From the IMG/VR virus record IMGVR_UViG_3300044638_003367, positions 1 to 24,515 of that record: a stretch of 24,515 bases of DNA; one strand, 5' to 3'. Under the pieces are notes generated by a model. That model searched no databases. It saw only the letters and a program-made list of their open reading frames with translations, and was not told where the DNA came from. Numbering within the stretch: the stretch's first letter is position 1; each line of letters opens with the position of its first letter. This DNA is from a virus. The position numbers and the translations under genes were made by a program. Positions 9,037 to 18,582 of the stretch are shown here, in pieces.

Positions 9037-11370
9037 TTAGAAGCCCAATCGAACTCTAAATTCTTCCTGTTGACCAACAGTTCTTTGTATAGGTCTTACA
9101 TTGTCTATGTATAAGATTTCGCCCGAAGTTCTGTCGATCTCTGGCAGGTCCACATTGGTCACAATGTACGCACCAAGCGTGGAACCCGACAGCCCATCAA
9201 CAGCAACACTCTTAAAAGAACCCACCACATTGGTCAAGTAGAGTTTTCCATAGGAATTATTGATAAATTCCCAATGGTACACCTGACCCGTAGCGTAGTT
9301 TCCATAGGTTCCCGTGACTCCTTGCGTCACCAAGTCTCCATTAGAAAACGAATTCTGAGTGAGTGAAGCAGAAGTGGTGTCCACAACACCCACCGCAGAA
9401 TTCAAACTAGTACCAAGTTCCATAACATGAACACCCCTGTATGCAGGAGTGCTGTCTAGATCAAAATACGCTTGTCCTGCTTCCACAACCTTATAAACAT
9501 TTTGAGTACCACCCCTACTCAAAAATGTAGCAGAGGAGTTAACTGTATCAGTAACCCATACAGACTCCCCATATGATGGAGCCACAGAAGAAATAGTACC
9601 AGTAACACCAGAAAGCAAACCCACAATAGGAAGATCAGCCTGATTAATAAAGTTTCCACTACTAGTAACACGAACACCCAATGCAGTTCCATTTGTATAC
9701 AGAACTCGTCCTTGAGTGGTTATAGAAAATGCAAGTGTAATAGATCCTAGAACTACGCCAGCAGGAATAGTCTGCTCTACAGTTTCTCCCACTTGGAAAT
9801 CCACAGACGGATCCGCAGTAAGCGTAAGTACATAATCATTTATGCGGTCTTGCTTGGTAATAAATCTTCCGCTGGCGTTCAGGGTTTTAAGAGTAATTTC
9901 GGAAGAATTTGTTGATTTCACACCAACAACTTTAGAAGAGGAGTATGTCTCGGTTCCAATTATAATATTTGCTTCTCCTGAACTAAAATCAGAAGAAAGC
10001 GCAGAACCGCTAGTACTAATAAGAGAAATGTCACGATAGTACAAGTCTTCTCTTCCTGCCCCGATTCCGCTTCCGTCTCCAAGCAAAGGATTCTTGATTA
10101 TTCCAAACTGTCTATAAGATCCACCGCCTATAATTTTGACGGCATCATCTTCTGTGATCTTTACAATGATAAGAATATCTTTGGTATTTAATTCTTTTAA
10201 TATATTGCTGCCGTGTCCTCCCTTGGGAGACAAAACCGCAGTCAAGGTTGGGTGATTTGTAACTGCTGATTTGGGACTTGCTACTTCAACGAGTGCAGCA
10301 GAGTAATTGCGTCCACCGTTCACAACCTCAACAGCAGAAATTTGTCTACTGGCGTTCATTTTTGGAAAGGCATACGCTCCGCTACCGTTTCCCACAATTT
10401 TGATGTACGGTACAATCTCAACAGAGGCAATCTTTCCGTTTCCAGATGGAGTAACAGTAAAATCCACAACATCGTTTTGAAGAGTAAATGTAAAACTATT
10501 GGTGGTAGACGCTGCACCAGTAATGATTGCGTAGTTGTTTACTTCGGTTGGATTTGTATCAGTGAAATTATCAACACGCAAAACATATCCGATATATTTT
10601 GAAATATCAACACCAGCAAAGTTTAATAGTCCTCTAGAACCGTCATCTGTAGTAGTTACTGTATTCGTTACGGGATCAAAATTTGTGACATTGATTGTGT
10701 ATGAAGCGTTACCACCAATTAGATTATTAGTGATAGCGTTCGTGTACACACCAGCAGAAGCACCCGATGAGTTTACCAAACCAATTCGGGTAATTGAACC
10801 ATTCACTGCACTAATCTGCGTGTTGTACTGATTACTCGTTTCCGTGTCTGTGCTACTAGTAGCAAAATCTACAGGAATATAATCCGTTAACTGGTAAGGA
10901 AGATCGCCTTCCTTTATAGTGGCAATATACTGCCAAATATATCCATCATCCAAACCAAACGGAGAAGTCAGAACAAGACTTGGTTTACTAGTGGAGGGAA
11001 CTCCACCGTTGTTGCTCAAGCACTTGTAGATGTTATTCTGATCTGTAACCACATAGAAAATCTTTGGGTTGGTATCGTCAAACAGGGCATCGGTGTCGTT
11101 GTACTGATTGTAAACTGTATTACCAAGCCACTCGTATCGAGGCAAGGCAAAAACAATGTTCTGTGGGTTGAGTTTCTTGTAACCAATAATGTCATTCATT
11201 ACCTGATATTCGGATCCCACGCTGTCAACATAGGCAGTTGGATTTGGTTCAGTACTCCAAGCAGTACCCTTACTAATAAAAAAGAAGTACTGATTATCGT
11301 TGCGCTCCAAATCCGCCAAAAAACTTTCGGCGTATGAGCGTTGAATGGATGCCTTTAGGTAACTAGCCAT
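9037..11370 (-). CDS. 8: Baseplate wedge subunit gp8 (enlarged), 777 aa
   Basis: A homologue of T4 gp8, the wedge protein that assembles on gp7. The first 170 residues carry the family pattern: YFFFISKGTAWSTEPNP (28-44), ALPRYEW (75-81), the IYKCLSNNGG segment (114-123), DDGYIWQYIATI (141-152) and DYIPV (163-167). These align with GDGYVWEYLFEI and NEYIVV in T4 gp8. The C-terminus (SGEILYIDNVRPIQR, then EEFRVRLGF) parallels SGEMIYMENRPPI and EEINILFTF of T4 gp8, confirming the match at both ends. T4 gp8 is 334 residues; here about 500 extra beta-rich, threonine/serine-rich residues lie between the conserved halves. ATG at 11370 is preceded by AAGGGG and follows the upstream stop by 11 nt. The T4 comparison is from memory. 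Confidence 0.93.
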   Translation of the reverse strand: MASYLKASIQRSYAESFLADLERNDNQYFFFISKGTAWSTEPNPTAYVDSVGSEYQVMNDIIGYKKLNPQNIVFALPRYEWLGNTVYNQYNDTDALFDDTNPKIFYVVTDQNNIYKCLSNNGGVPSTSKPSLVLTSPFGLDDGYIWQYIATIKEGDLPYQLTDYIPVDFATSSTDTETSNQYNTQISAVNGSITRIGLVNSSGASAGVYTNAITNNLIGGNASYTINVTNFDPVTNTVTTTDDGSRGLLNFAGVDISKYIGYVLRVDNFTDTNPTEVNNYAIITGAASTTNSFTFTLQNDVVDFTVTPSGNGKIASVEIVPYIKIVGNGSGAYAFPKMNASRQISAVEVVNGGRNYSAALVEVASPKSAVTNHPTLTAVLSPKGGHGSNILKELNTKDILIIVKITEDDAVKIIGGGSYRQFGIIKNPLLGDGSGIGAGREDLYYRDISLISTSGSALSSDFSSGEANIIIGTETYSSSKVVGVKSTNSSEITLKTLNASGRFITKQDRINDYVLTLTADPSVDFQVGETVEQTIPAGVVLGSITLAFSITTQGRVLYTNGTALGVRVTSSGNFINQADLPIVGLLSGVTGTISSVAPSYGESVWVTDTVNSSATFLSRGGTQNVYKVVEAGQAYFDLDSTPAYRGVHVMELGTSLNSAVGVVDTTSASLTQNSFSNGDLVTQGVTGTYGNYATGQVYHWEFINNSYGKLYLTNVVGSFKSVAVDGLSGSTLGAYIVTNVDLPEIDRTSGEILYIDNVRPIQRTVGQQEEFRVRLGF

Positions 11371-11381
11371 TGATTTTCCCC

Positions 11382-11900
11382 TTATAGACCGACACTATCG
11401 TATGTATCCTCTGATAAAACATTTCCCGTAGACTTATATGTACCATCTGGAAACAAGGAGAAATCTTCCAATACTATATCGCCAAAAGAAAGATTCTGCC
11501 ACAGTCCTGGTATGCCCTTGGTGTTTGGGTGGTGTTCAATATTCCAAAAAGTCAAACCACGAGCATATGCACTTGGATGGGATGCCGCATAGGTATCAGG
11601 AAGTTTGGTGTCCATGCCGTACTTACGAGACAGGTAGCCGTACACCTCTTGGCGTTCTTCTTCTGTTAGTTTACGATCAAACACCAGTACCTCTGAGATA
11701 ACACCAGTGAAAGAATACGAAGTGGTATTTTGAAGAATAGAGGCTATCCATGCCGCTGATCCTACCGTGCCGCTACCAGTTGCGGCAGGACTAATATTCG
11801 AACCAATTCTACCAACAACAATATCAGCACTATTGTACTGATCAGGTGCAGCAGCGTAACCGTTCTCTAGTTGTGGAAGAAATACATCTCCATCAGGCAT
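11382..11900 (-). CDS. LamG-end (concanavalin-like) protein, 172 aa
   Basis: ATG at 11900 lies 15 nt after the gp7-like stop, with AAAGGA upstream, so it should be translated. Residues about 23-95 (ADIVVGRIGS, then FTGVISEVLVFDRKLTEEER, then YGYLSRKYGM) form the typical last strands of a LamG/concanavalin-like glycan-binding domain of the phage type. The front half of that fold is missing. The remaining 75 residues (GLTFWNIEHHPN, then LSFGDIVLEDFSLFPDGTYK) match nothing I recognise. It may be a short accessory adhesin, a capping module for the baseplate, or the surviving C-terminal piece of a larger LamG protein. Its neighbour upstream also carries LamG modules, which suggests local duplication or recombination. 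The membership call is confident for the motif and weak for function. Confidence 0.7.
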   Translation of the reverse strand: MPDGDVFLPQLENGYAAAPDQYNSADIVVGRIGSNISPAATGSGTVGSAAWIASILQNTTSYSFTGVISEVLVFDRKLTEEERQEVYGYLSRKYGMDTKLPDTYAASHPSAYARGLTFWNIEHHPNTKGIPGLWQNLSFGDIVLEDFSLFPDGTYKSTGNVLSEDTYDSVGL

Positions 11901-11915
11901 GACAGTATCCTTTCG

Positions 11916-14900
11916 TTATACTCCGAATCTGTTGCGAGTGGAGTTAAAGTTTTGCTGTATTTCTGCTTTTGTTAAGGCGCGATCATACACACGAACCATT
12001 GCAATACTACTATTAAACTCGTAGTCTGTACCCATATAGGTGTAGTGATCTGTTAGGTTTGCACGATTACCAATGTTTACTGATGGTAGCGAATACCTTT
12101 CATTTCCAGTATATGTTACCGTGGTTACATTTGTTCCGTTTGCATAGATTTCATACCGTGTATTATTTGCTGTTGCATTGTAAGTGGACACAAAAACCAA
12201 ATGTATCGGCTTACCATTAAAGGTTCCCCAACTAGACGGAACACTCCATGTGACATTTGTTTGTGCACCCGAAGTATTTTGCGACCACAATACCACACTA
12301 GTCGAAGCAATTGAAAAATACGGAAGACCACCAGCACCACAGAACATATTGGTACCAGTAGTGGATGGGGGTGCTGTTACCCACACCTCCCATGTCTTGG
12401 TTCCAATATTACTAATATCAGAAAATACAGAACCCGATGTAATAATCGCGTGCGACTTGCCGTTGAACACCAACTGACCACCGTTTACGGAACTGTATTG
12501 TGGTTTTCCTATAACCGAACTAATAGAACCAGTCGTACTCAAATCGTACACAGTGTTTGGAGTATTGTTCAGCAAATCCTCAATGCTTGGCTCAGTGCCG
12601 TCCACCAAATCAATACGAGGACGCAGGAATTGCACTTCTGTTCCTGGAGTACTGCTGCCGTACAGGAATACTCTCATAGCAAGTTGTCCTAAAGTTCCGT
12701 CAAAAATATAATCTGCACTCGTAGAAGAGGAGGTTGTAGCGTAAGGAGCAGTACCATCAGCAATGGTGTAATATCCGCTTGCTGTATCATTAGCACCAAT
12801 TGCAGTTCCTAATGGATGCACATGACCAACCACAAGAACCCAAGTATTTTGTTTACCCGTATATGCAGTACTACTTGTTCCGTCTGCTGCGAAATAAGGA
12901 TTTGTCTCTACTACTCCTGTTGATTTGGTTTTCAATCCAGTTGATCTTGGTCCAAAGTACACAGTGCCGCTACCAAGAACTTTTCGATTTACCCAAACAG
13001 AAAAACGATACTTTTTAGTCATATCAACAGCAATAGGTGTGGTATCAAACCCTCCATTGGGGTTGTATACGATATTAGTAGCGTTGGAGGAATGATTTTT
13101 TCCCCTCCATCCTAGTTCAACATTTCCCCAAGGATTAGTTAACCGTTCCACTGAATTGGCGTTTGCTGTTCCCAATTTATTCCACGGAAACGGGTAACTA
13201 GAATTGGTTCGTGTGGCGGTGCCAGCAATATCACTGGTGACATGATACGGAAGAAGTTGTACTCGACCAATTCTGTATTTTACCCCTGCTCCCAAACCAC
13301 TCAAACCAACAAGTGTGGCTGGTGTTGCGGTTGGAGTAGTTCCAGGTTCAGTTTTTACTCTAGTAATTTTATACCATCCACCCCCAAGATCCTCAAATCC
13401 CGTTGCTGGTTGCTGGTCGGGAGTGCTGCTTGCTGTGTAAATATACACATTAGGACGAGTTATAACTTCACCATCATCCCTACGAATAGTGGCAGTAAAT
13501 GTCCATGTTGTGGATGTTAGTGTGGAATTCTCCCATGCAGGATTTGGTAGTGAACTATTACCAAGATATAGATTTCCACTGCTACCAGTTGTTGCTTCAA
13601 AAACTTCATCTGTACCTAATCCCACACCAGTTTGGGTAACAAGGGTTACCGAATCCACTAAAGGACTGGCTGGTATAGTATCTCTTCTCCACATTGATGG
13701 AGTCAGGGGAGCAAGCACATTGATTGGGGTTGGAGTCATCTGATACTCACGAAGAATATCAGTACTAATTCCGTCTTTGTAAGAACCAATAGACGCAGTT
13801 TGTCCAGCGTCAAAAGCGTAAATAAGATTTTTAGAAACAAGCCACTCGTTTCCTGATGGTGGACTGATTGAAGCAATCTGTCTGCCTGTTACTCTAGATC
13901 TATTCAATCCCTCATCACCATTCAAGAACACCCCAATCTTGTTTGAAGAGTCTCGAACGGCTTCTCCAATACAAACTCCCAAGCACGCCCCCGAAACATG
14001 GGGATCGTAAACAATAGAATTCTGTCCAGCAGCAGTATTGTCTCCACAAGGACGGAATCCAAAAGCACCAGCAGGAGGAAGTGATGCACCAGGATACATG
14101 AGTTTTCCGTTTGGAAGAATCGTATAGTAAGCACCTGTCTGCTGCGATAGAGTTCTGTCCTGCTGATTATACGAACGACTGAACAGCACAGAGTCAAATC
14201 GCAAAGATGGAGTTGCAGACAAGTCACAATTTGTATTACGAGAAGCAAGCAGTCCGTATCCGTAACTCAACCCATCAATAGTTGATTTATACACAACAAA
14301 TATATCTGCATCATCAGTAACGGTTAGAGGTTTGGTAAGGTACATATGCTGACCAGTAAGAACTGCCGCAGCACTGCTGCCTGTTCCTGTGGTGTATCCA
14401 AGACCAACCACCGAACCAAAAGTTACTCCTGCGTAAGTTGAAGCAGGAGAAAACACTAGTCCTCCGTTAAACGAAACTCCCGTAACTCCACCGTATCCTG
14501 CTGTTTGCAGGGTGGGGCGAAGTTTGTCAAGCGTGACTCCTGCGTACACACGAGCATTCATATTTGCAGTAGACACAAAATTCGGGACAACAGGATTTCC
14601 GTTATACGAAAGATCCAAAAGAGTAACTGATGTTTTTGGATCACTAGAAGAGGCGGTTGCATAGAATGAAGAGTCAAAGTAGAATGTGCGTCCATACCCT
14701 GCAAAAACGGTTCGCTTTACAACTCCATCAACCCGATACACGATATTTGGGTCAATGTACTCTACCTCACAAACAGTATTATCGTAGGCAGAATAGTTAC
14801 TTGCCCCATTAGTAATCGAATTGCGACTATTACCCGATTCATACACATAATATTGCCTTGGTATGGTATACTGCGTACTGTTTGACCCATACGAGTACAC

Positions 14901-16754
14901 AGCGTAGTCGATATTGTCATAGTAATTACTTGCAGCAGGATTGGCGGCAAGTCCCATCATAAACAGACGACCGTGTGTGAACCCCCCACACAATCCGTTT
15001 GCCACGAAAGCCAATTTAGTTACTGGATTTGTGGAGCGAACAGATTCTGAAAAATATCCACCTGCGGCTGTTTGTGTAATATGTGCAATACCGTTCCATT
15101 TGCTCCATGTTGGGGGGACAGCGTGATTGCCACTCTTGGAAGCATCTCTCCAAATATCCATGCTTGCACCATTAGCAACTGAGCCGACCACGCCAATATT
15201 TTCAGGCTTGAGCCACAAGACAAGTCCATCCATACCCGCAGGAGTAAGATTGCTTTCTCTGTTACGATAGAATGCACCAGTGCTGCCAAGAGGAGCACCA
15301 ATAGGATTGTGTGAGGTACGACCACCTTCAGGCACATAGCAGTAGGTGTACCCCAAAGAGGTTCCCACAAATACTGTTCCTACAGGAGTGGTCTGTCCGT
15401 TTGGTCCTACTTCAGTGGTGCTACCAATATACGGGTTGTATCCAAGTGGATACAGGTCACCTGTGGCTCCAAGCCAATATCCAGACAGCGTATTGCCGTT
15501 GGCGCGAAGATCCAATGTGGTTCCACTCGTATACGGAGTGTATCGTCCAATAAGAGGAATCTCATAGAAAGTGGCTTGGGATGATGTGGTGAGAGCATTA
15601 TCAATAGATCTATTCAGGAGGATAGAACCAAACATCCGCATACCTGTAGGATGAATAATGTTTTTCAATACACCAAAATATATGTCCAAGGATACCGCAG
15701 ACTTGAGTTCATATGAAAAATCCTGATAGTAGTGACCGTCTTGAATCTTCTTGTTTGAAGACATCTTGCCGCGATTTCCTGTAAAGTATCCAGGATAATT
15801 TGTAACAGCACTACGCAAACCAATCACCTTTGCGGTTCGTGATCCTGTTTCACTAACAATGTTAAGAACAAGATCTCCTGTGTAGTTTACACCCGAATTG
15901 GAAATTCCAATCTTCTTAACCCCGCCAGCAAGACCTACTTGATCAATCTTGGCAGAAAATCCTGTGCCTCTAGAATCAGTAACCGTTACCAAATCACCCA
16001 CACGATATCCACTACCAGGAAGTTCAACGAAAAACTCACCAATAACAGGATACGCTGTTTCTGTCCACTCGGTGCCGTCTTTGGAAAGAACAACATTAGC
16101 ATTAGGAGAAAATTCACCAGCGATATCAGTAATAAAGAACTCAGTGATTGGAACTCCGTTAAAGGAGTACTGCACCACCGAATTAACAAATGCACTTGCA
16201 GTTAACTGCACGCCGCTGAATTGGTAGATGTTTCCGTTTACAGCACCAAACAGATCAGTTCCGTTTTGCACAGTGGTTTTAATGGATCGTGGTTCTGTCC
16301 ATACACCATCAGACACCTTGAGAATATCGTTCTTGGGGTAATAGAATTCCAGATCACTGTCGTATAGAATACGAAACAGGAACTTGTATGAACTCTCTGT
16401 GCCCTTGTTTCCGTAGAAGTCACGAATCTTTTTCAGCAGTGTTTTTTTGTTTGGCTTGTTACCGCTGGCATTTTCTGCAAACATTTCAGGAAACGAATCA
16501 AGATAGGTGTTCTTGAAATGGGAGTAAAACTCATCAAGGTTCAGATCTACATCCCATACCGTGTCCAACTTGGATGTTAAGTACCCAACATTGCCTTCCT
16601 TTTCCAACCACTCGTAGTACGCCTTTATAAACAAAACTAGTTTTGGATAGTCTGTCTGCACAAACAACGGAAACTGCTCCTTGATGAAAGGAGACAGCAG
16701 ATCTTCTAGGGCTTCTGCTTCAGTGTTTAAAATAATATTGTTTATAGCAGCCAT
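11916..16754 (-). CDS. 7: gp7-like baseplate wedge protein with C-terminal carbohydrate-binding modules, 1612 aa
   Basis: The first ~390 residues correspond to the C-terminal part of T4 gp7, which joins wedge to hub. FPLFVQTDYPKLVLFIKAYY (28-47) corresponds to the region before it, KGTESSYKFLFRILY (117-131) aligns with KGIEASYKFLFKVLY of T4 gp7, and KNIIHPTGMRMFGSILL (about 365-381) aligns with the VHPVGFGFIAITLL segment. The long N-terminal part of T4 gp7 is absent. From about 508 (MDGLVLWLKPENIG) a LamG-like region begins. Two jelly-roll modules follow: about 1065-1180 (TWTFTATIRRDDG, then GGGWYKITRVK) and about 1240-1410 (KYRFSVWVNRK to PRIDLVDGTEPSI). A terminal LamG domain at about 1425-1612 ends in AMVRVYDRALTKAEIQQNF. 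ATG at 16754 is 1 nt after the gp6 stop, with AAGGG upstream. The core assignment is firm; glycan binding by the modules is inferred. Confidence 0.87.
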   Translation of the reverse strand: MAAINNIILNTEAEALEDLLSPFIKEQFPLFVQTDYPKLVLFIKAYYEWLEKEGNVGYLTSKLDTVWDVDLNLDEFYSHFKNTYLDSFPEMFAENASGNKPNKKTLLKKIRDFYGNKGTESSYKFLFRILYDSDLEFYYPKNDILKVSDGVWTEPRSIKTTVQNGTDLFGAVNGNIYQFSGVQLTASAFVNSVVQYSFNGVPITEFFITDIAGEFSPNANVVLSKDGTEWTETAYPVIGEFFVELPGSGYRVGDLVTVTDSRGTGFSAKIDQVGLAGGVKKIGISNSGVNYTGDLVLNIVSETGSRTAKVIGLRSAVTNYPGYFTGNRGKMSSNKKIQDGHYYQDFSYELKSAVSLDIYFGVLKNIIHPTGMRMFGSILLNRSIDNALTTSSQATFYEIPLIGRYTPYTSGTTLDLRANGNTLSGYWLGATGDLYPLGYNPYIGSTTEVGPNGQTTPVGTVFVGTSLGYTYCYVPEGGRTSHNPIGAPLGSTGAFYRNRESNLTPAGMDGLVLWLKPENIGVVGSVANGASMDIWRDASKSGNHAVPPTWSKWNGIAHITQTAAGGYFSESVRSTNPVTKLAFVANGLCGGFTHGRLFMMGLAANPAASNYYDNIDYAVYSYGSNSTQYTIPRQYYVYESGNSRNSITNGASNYSAYDNTVCEVEYIDPNIVYRVDGVVKRTVFAGYGRTFYFDSSFYATASSSDPKTSVTLLDLSYNGNPVVPNFVSTANMNARVYAGVTLDKLRPTLQTAGYGGVTGVSFNGGLVFSPASTYAGVTFGSVVGLGYTTGTGSSAAAVLTGQHMYLTKPLTVTDDADIFVVYKSTIDGLSYGYGLLASRNTNCDLSATPSLRFDSVLFSRSYNQQDRTLSQQTGAYYTILPNGKLMYPGASLPPAGAFGFRPCGDNTAAGQNSIVYDPHVSGACLGVCIGEAVRDSSNKIGVFLNGDEGLNRSRVTGRQIASISPPSGNEWLVSKNLIYAFDAGQTASIGSYKDGISTDILREYQMTPTPINVLAPLTPSMWRRDTIPASPLVDSVTLVTQTGVGLGTDEVFEATTGSSGNLYLGNSSLPNPAWENSTLTSTTWTFTATIRRDDGEVITRPNVYIYTASSTPDQQPATGFEDLGGGWYKITRVKTEPGTTPTATPATLVGLSGLGAGVKYRIGRVQLLPYHVTSDIAGTATRTNSSYPFPWNKLGTANANSVERLTNPWGNVELGWRGKNHSSNATNIVYNPNGGFDTTPIAVDMTKKYRFSVWVNRKVLGSGTVYFGPRSTGLKTKSTGVVETNPYFAADGTSSTAYTGKQNTWVLVVGHVHPLGTAIGANDTASGYYTIADGTAPYATTSSSTSADYIFDGTLGQLAMRVFLYGSSTPGTEVQFLRPRIDLVDGTEPSIEDLLNNTPNTVYDLSTTGSISSVIGKPQYSSVNGGQLVFNGKSHAIITSGSVFSDISNIGTKTWEVWVTAPPSTTGTNMFCGAGGLPYFSIASTSVVLWSQNTSGAQTNVTWSVPSSWGTFNGKPIHLVFVSTYNATANNTRYEIYANGTNVTTVTYTGNERYSLPSVNIGNRANLTDHYTYMGTDYEFNSSIAMVRVYDRALTKAEIQQNFNSTRNRFGV

Positions 16755-16755
16755 C

Positions 16756-18582
16756 TTATCCCTTTAGATTTTGCTTGCGAGATACTTGTGACTGCAACGA
16801 GATACTAACCGAATCAGCATAACCTCGACTCATGCGAAGAATCTTGTTCTCGAATACAAAGATGTCGGTATTATCTGGTTGCACCGTAATCGTGAAGAGA
16901 GGAGACACAGAAGTGGGGGCAAATGCAGTATTGAATCTCACTGTTCCATTTGCATAGTCCACTACACCAATATTTGGGTATACCGTGCTTTGCGATCCGT
17001 TTGCATCAGTGGTAACTAGATTGATTTTGCCGTAGCCGTCATCGGTTGCGTACACATCATTCACAATTACCCCATCGGTATTTTTATGTGATATAGTGCT
17101 TGATCCCAAGATAGGAGAGTGTCCTTCATGGGGATGCAGAAGTGGATTCTTAAAATCAATAGCGAATCCTTTAGAGGCAACAAGTTTGGCAAGGTTAACT
17201 GTTTTACGAAGACTAACAGTTGTCTGATTACTAAGAATACTAGCACTCACCGAGTTCATGCCTTGTGAGAGTTGCGACAGGTAAAAGTTTGCACCAAAGG
17301 TTTCGAGTGCAGTTGCCGAATAGGTAAAGGCGTATGCAACGAGTAGTGCCTTGATGGTTCCTGCTCCAATCGAAGCCAAGTTTGGATCGTAGGTAACAAT
17401 GGAATCAATCACTAAATCAATATAATCAGCATCCACAATTTCGGGAGTAACAGTAACAACCGAACGATTCTGACGCAGTACTCGTGCAAGACTAATTTTT
17501 TCATCAGTAGTAAGAGCCGATCCCGACTTGGGCTTTACAGCAATAAACACTTTGCCGTACTGAGGAGGCACAACAGTTTCTCCACCGTAAACATAAACAG
17601 AATCCGCATTAGGATACTCTTTAATTACTGCGGCGGTGTAGTCGTCTTCTGTTACTGCACGATTCTGTGACTTATAGAATCGAGGAGCCAAGAACTTGAT
17701 GCGGGAAACACTTTCTTCTAGTGCGCCACCTGCGGACACAGTATTAACCGTGATTGCGCCAAGACCGCTAACCGTACTACTGAATGCTGATATTCCGTTT
17801 GCATCATCTGCATTGGTTTCCATGTACTCCACAATAACAATACTGCCAGACGCTGGTTTCATTCCAAGAAAGTCGTCTCCAAAGAACAGTTCGTACATAC
17901 CTGTTTCTTTTTCCTGCAAGAAAAACACCTTGGATGTGGGAGTCAAGTCAATATACGAATCAGCGTATGACCACACATCTTCAATGCCTGTACTGTCAGC
18001 AGCAGAAGCCTTGACACGAACCTTGATGGTGCTTGTATCAATCTTATCATTGGGAATAAGAAGAACCGATCCCAATTTTTTATTTGAATTGTACACATAA
18101 CTCATGCGCCGAAGAGTGCCTTCGTATACTTCAATAGATGAAAACTTTGGATTTGCTGCATCACTTATATTTGCATACACTGTATCAAGCAGAATGAATC
18201 GGTACTGTGTTCCCGCAGGATTCACCCCCGTAAATTCTGTACCACGAGACAGGTAGGTGCTTGCTCCTGCTCCTGCCGCCACAACACTCAGAACAGCCTT
18301 AGAAGCACGGCGTGATGAGGGAACATATCCCAGTGCCTTTGCATGGGAAACCACCGATGGACGCAGTACAGCACTATCCAAGAACATCTCATTAGCAACC
18401 ATGTTTGTATGGAAAGCCTGATAGTGGGTGTTGTAGGCAAGCACATCCAAAACAGTGCTGAGAACCGATCCATCAAAGTTGTAGTCTTTCAGAGTGTCCT
18501 GTGACTGCAAGAAAGTTTGCAGCGAAGCCTTTGCCTCATCAAAGTCAAGACCAACAATATTAAAACTGTTCGAATTAGACAT
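16756..18582 (-). CDS. 6: Baseplate wedge subunit gp6, 608 aa
   Basis: A homologue of T4 gp6, which forms the continuous inner ring of the baseplate and binds gp25 and gp53. The N-terminus carries the strongly conserved block LKDYNFDGSVLSTVLDVLAY, NMVANEMFLDSAVLRPSVVS and AKALGYVPSSRRASKA (about 30-97). Further family segments are the FFGDDFLGMKP region and RFYKSQNRAVTEDDY, which resembles the shared J-like baseplate fold. It is 608 residues, slightly shorter than T4 gp6 (about 660 from memory). ATG at 18582 shares one base with the gp25 stop (TGATG) and has AAAGGG upstream. The gp25-gp6-gp7 order agrees with other T4-like marine phages. Confidence 0.95.
   Translation of the reverse strand: MSNSNSFNIVGLDFDEAKASLQTFLQSQDTLKDYNFDGSVLSTVLDVLAYNTHYQAFHTNMVANEMFLDSAVLRPSVVSHAKALGYVPSSRRASKAVLSVVAAGAGASTYLSRGTEFTGVNPAGTQYRFILLDTVYANISDAANPKFSSIEVYEGTLRRMSYVYNSNKKLGSVLLIPNDKIDTSTIKVRVKASAADSTGIEDVWSYADSYIDLTPTSKVFFLQEKETGMYELFFGDDFLGMKPASGSIVIVEYMETNADDANGISAFSSTVSGLGAITVNTVSAGGALEESVSRIKFLAPRFYKSQNRAVTEDDYTAAVIKEYPNADSVYVYGGETVVPPQYGKVFIAVKPKSGSALTTDEKISLARVLRQNRSVVTVTPEIVDADYIDLVIDSIVTYDPNLASIGAGTIKALLVAYAFTYSATALETFGANFYLSQLSQGMNSVSASILSNQTTVSLRKTVNLAKLVASKGFAIDFKNPLLHPHEGHSPILGSSTISHKNTDGVIVNDVYATDDGYGKINLVTTDANGSQSTVYPNIGVVDYANGTVRFNTAFAPTSVSPLFTITVQPDNTDIFVFENKILRMSRGYADSVSISLQSQVSRKQNLKG

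Noticed and set aside
11382-11900. Frameshifted continuation of the gp7-like gene
   Set aside because: The gp7-like protein ends in a complete LamG terminus (about VYDRALTKAEIQQNF), and the next gene has its own ribosome site, so the stop between them looks genuine.
17696-18100. Plus-strand open frame of 134 codons
   Set aside because: It is antisense within gp6, one of the firmest calls in the window.
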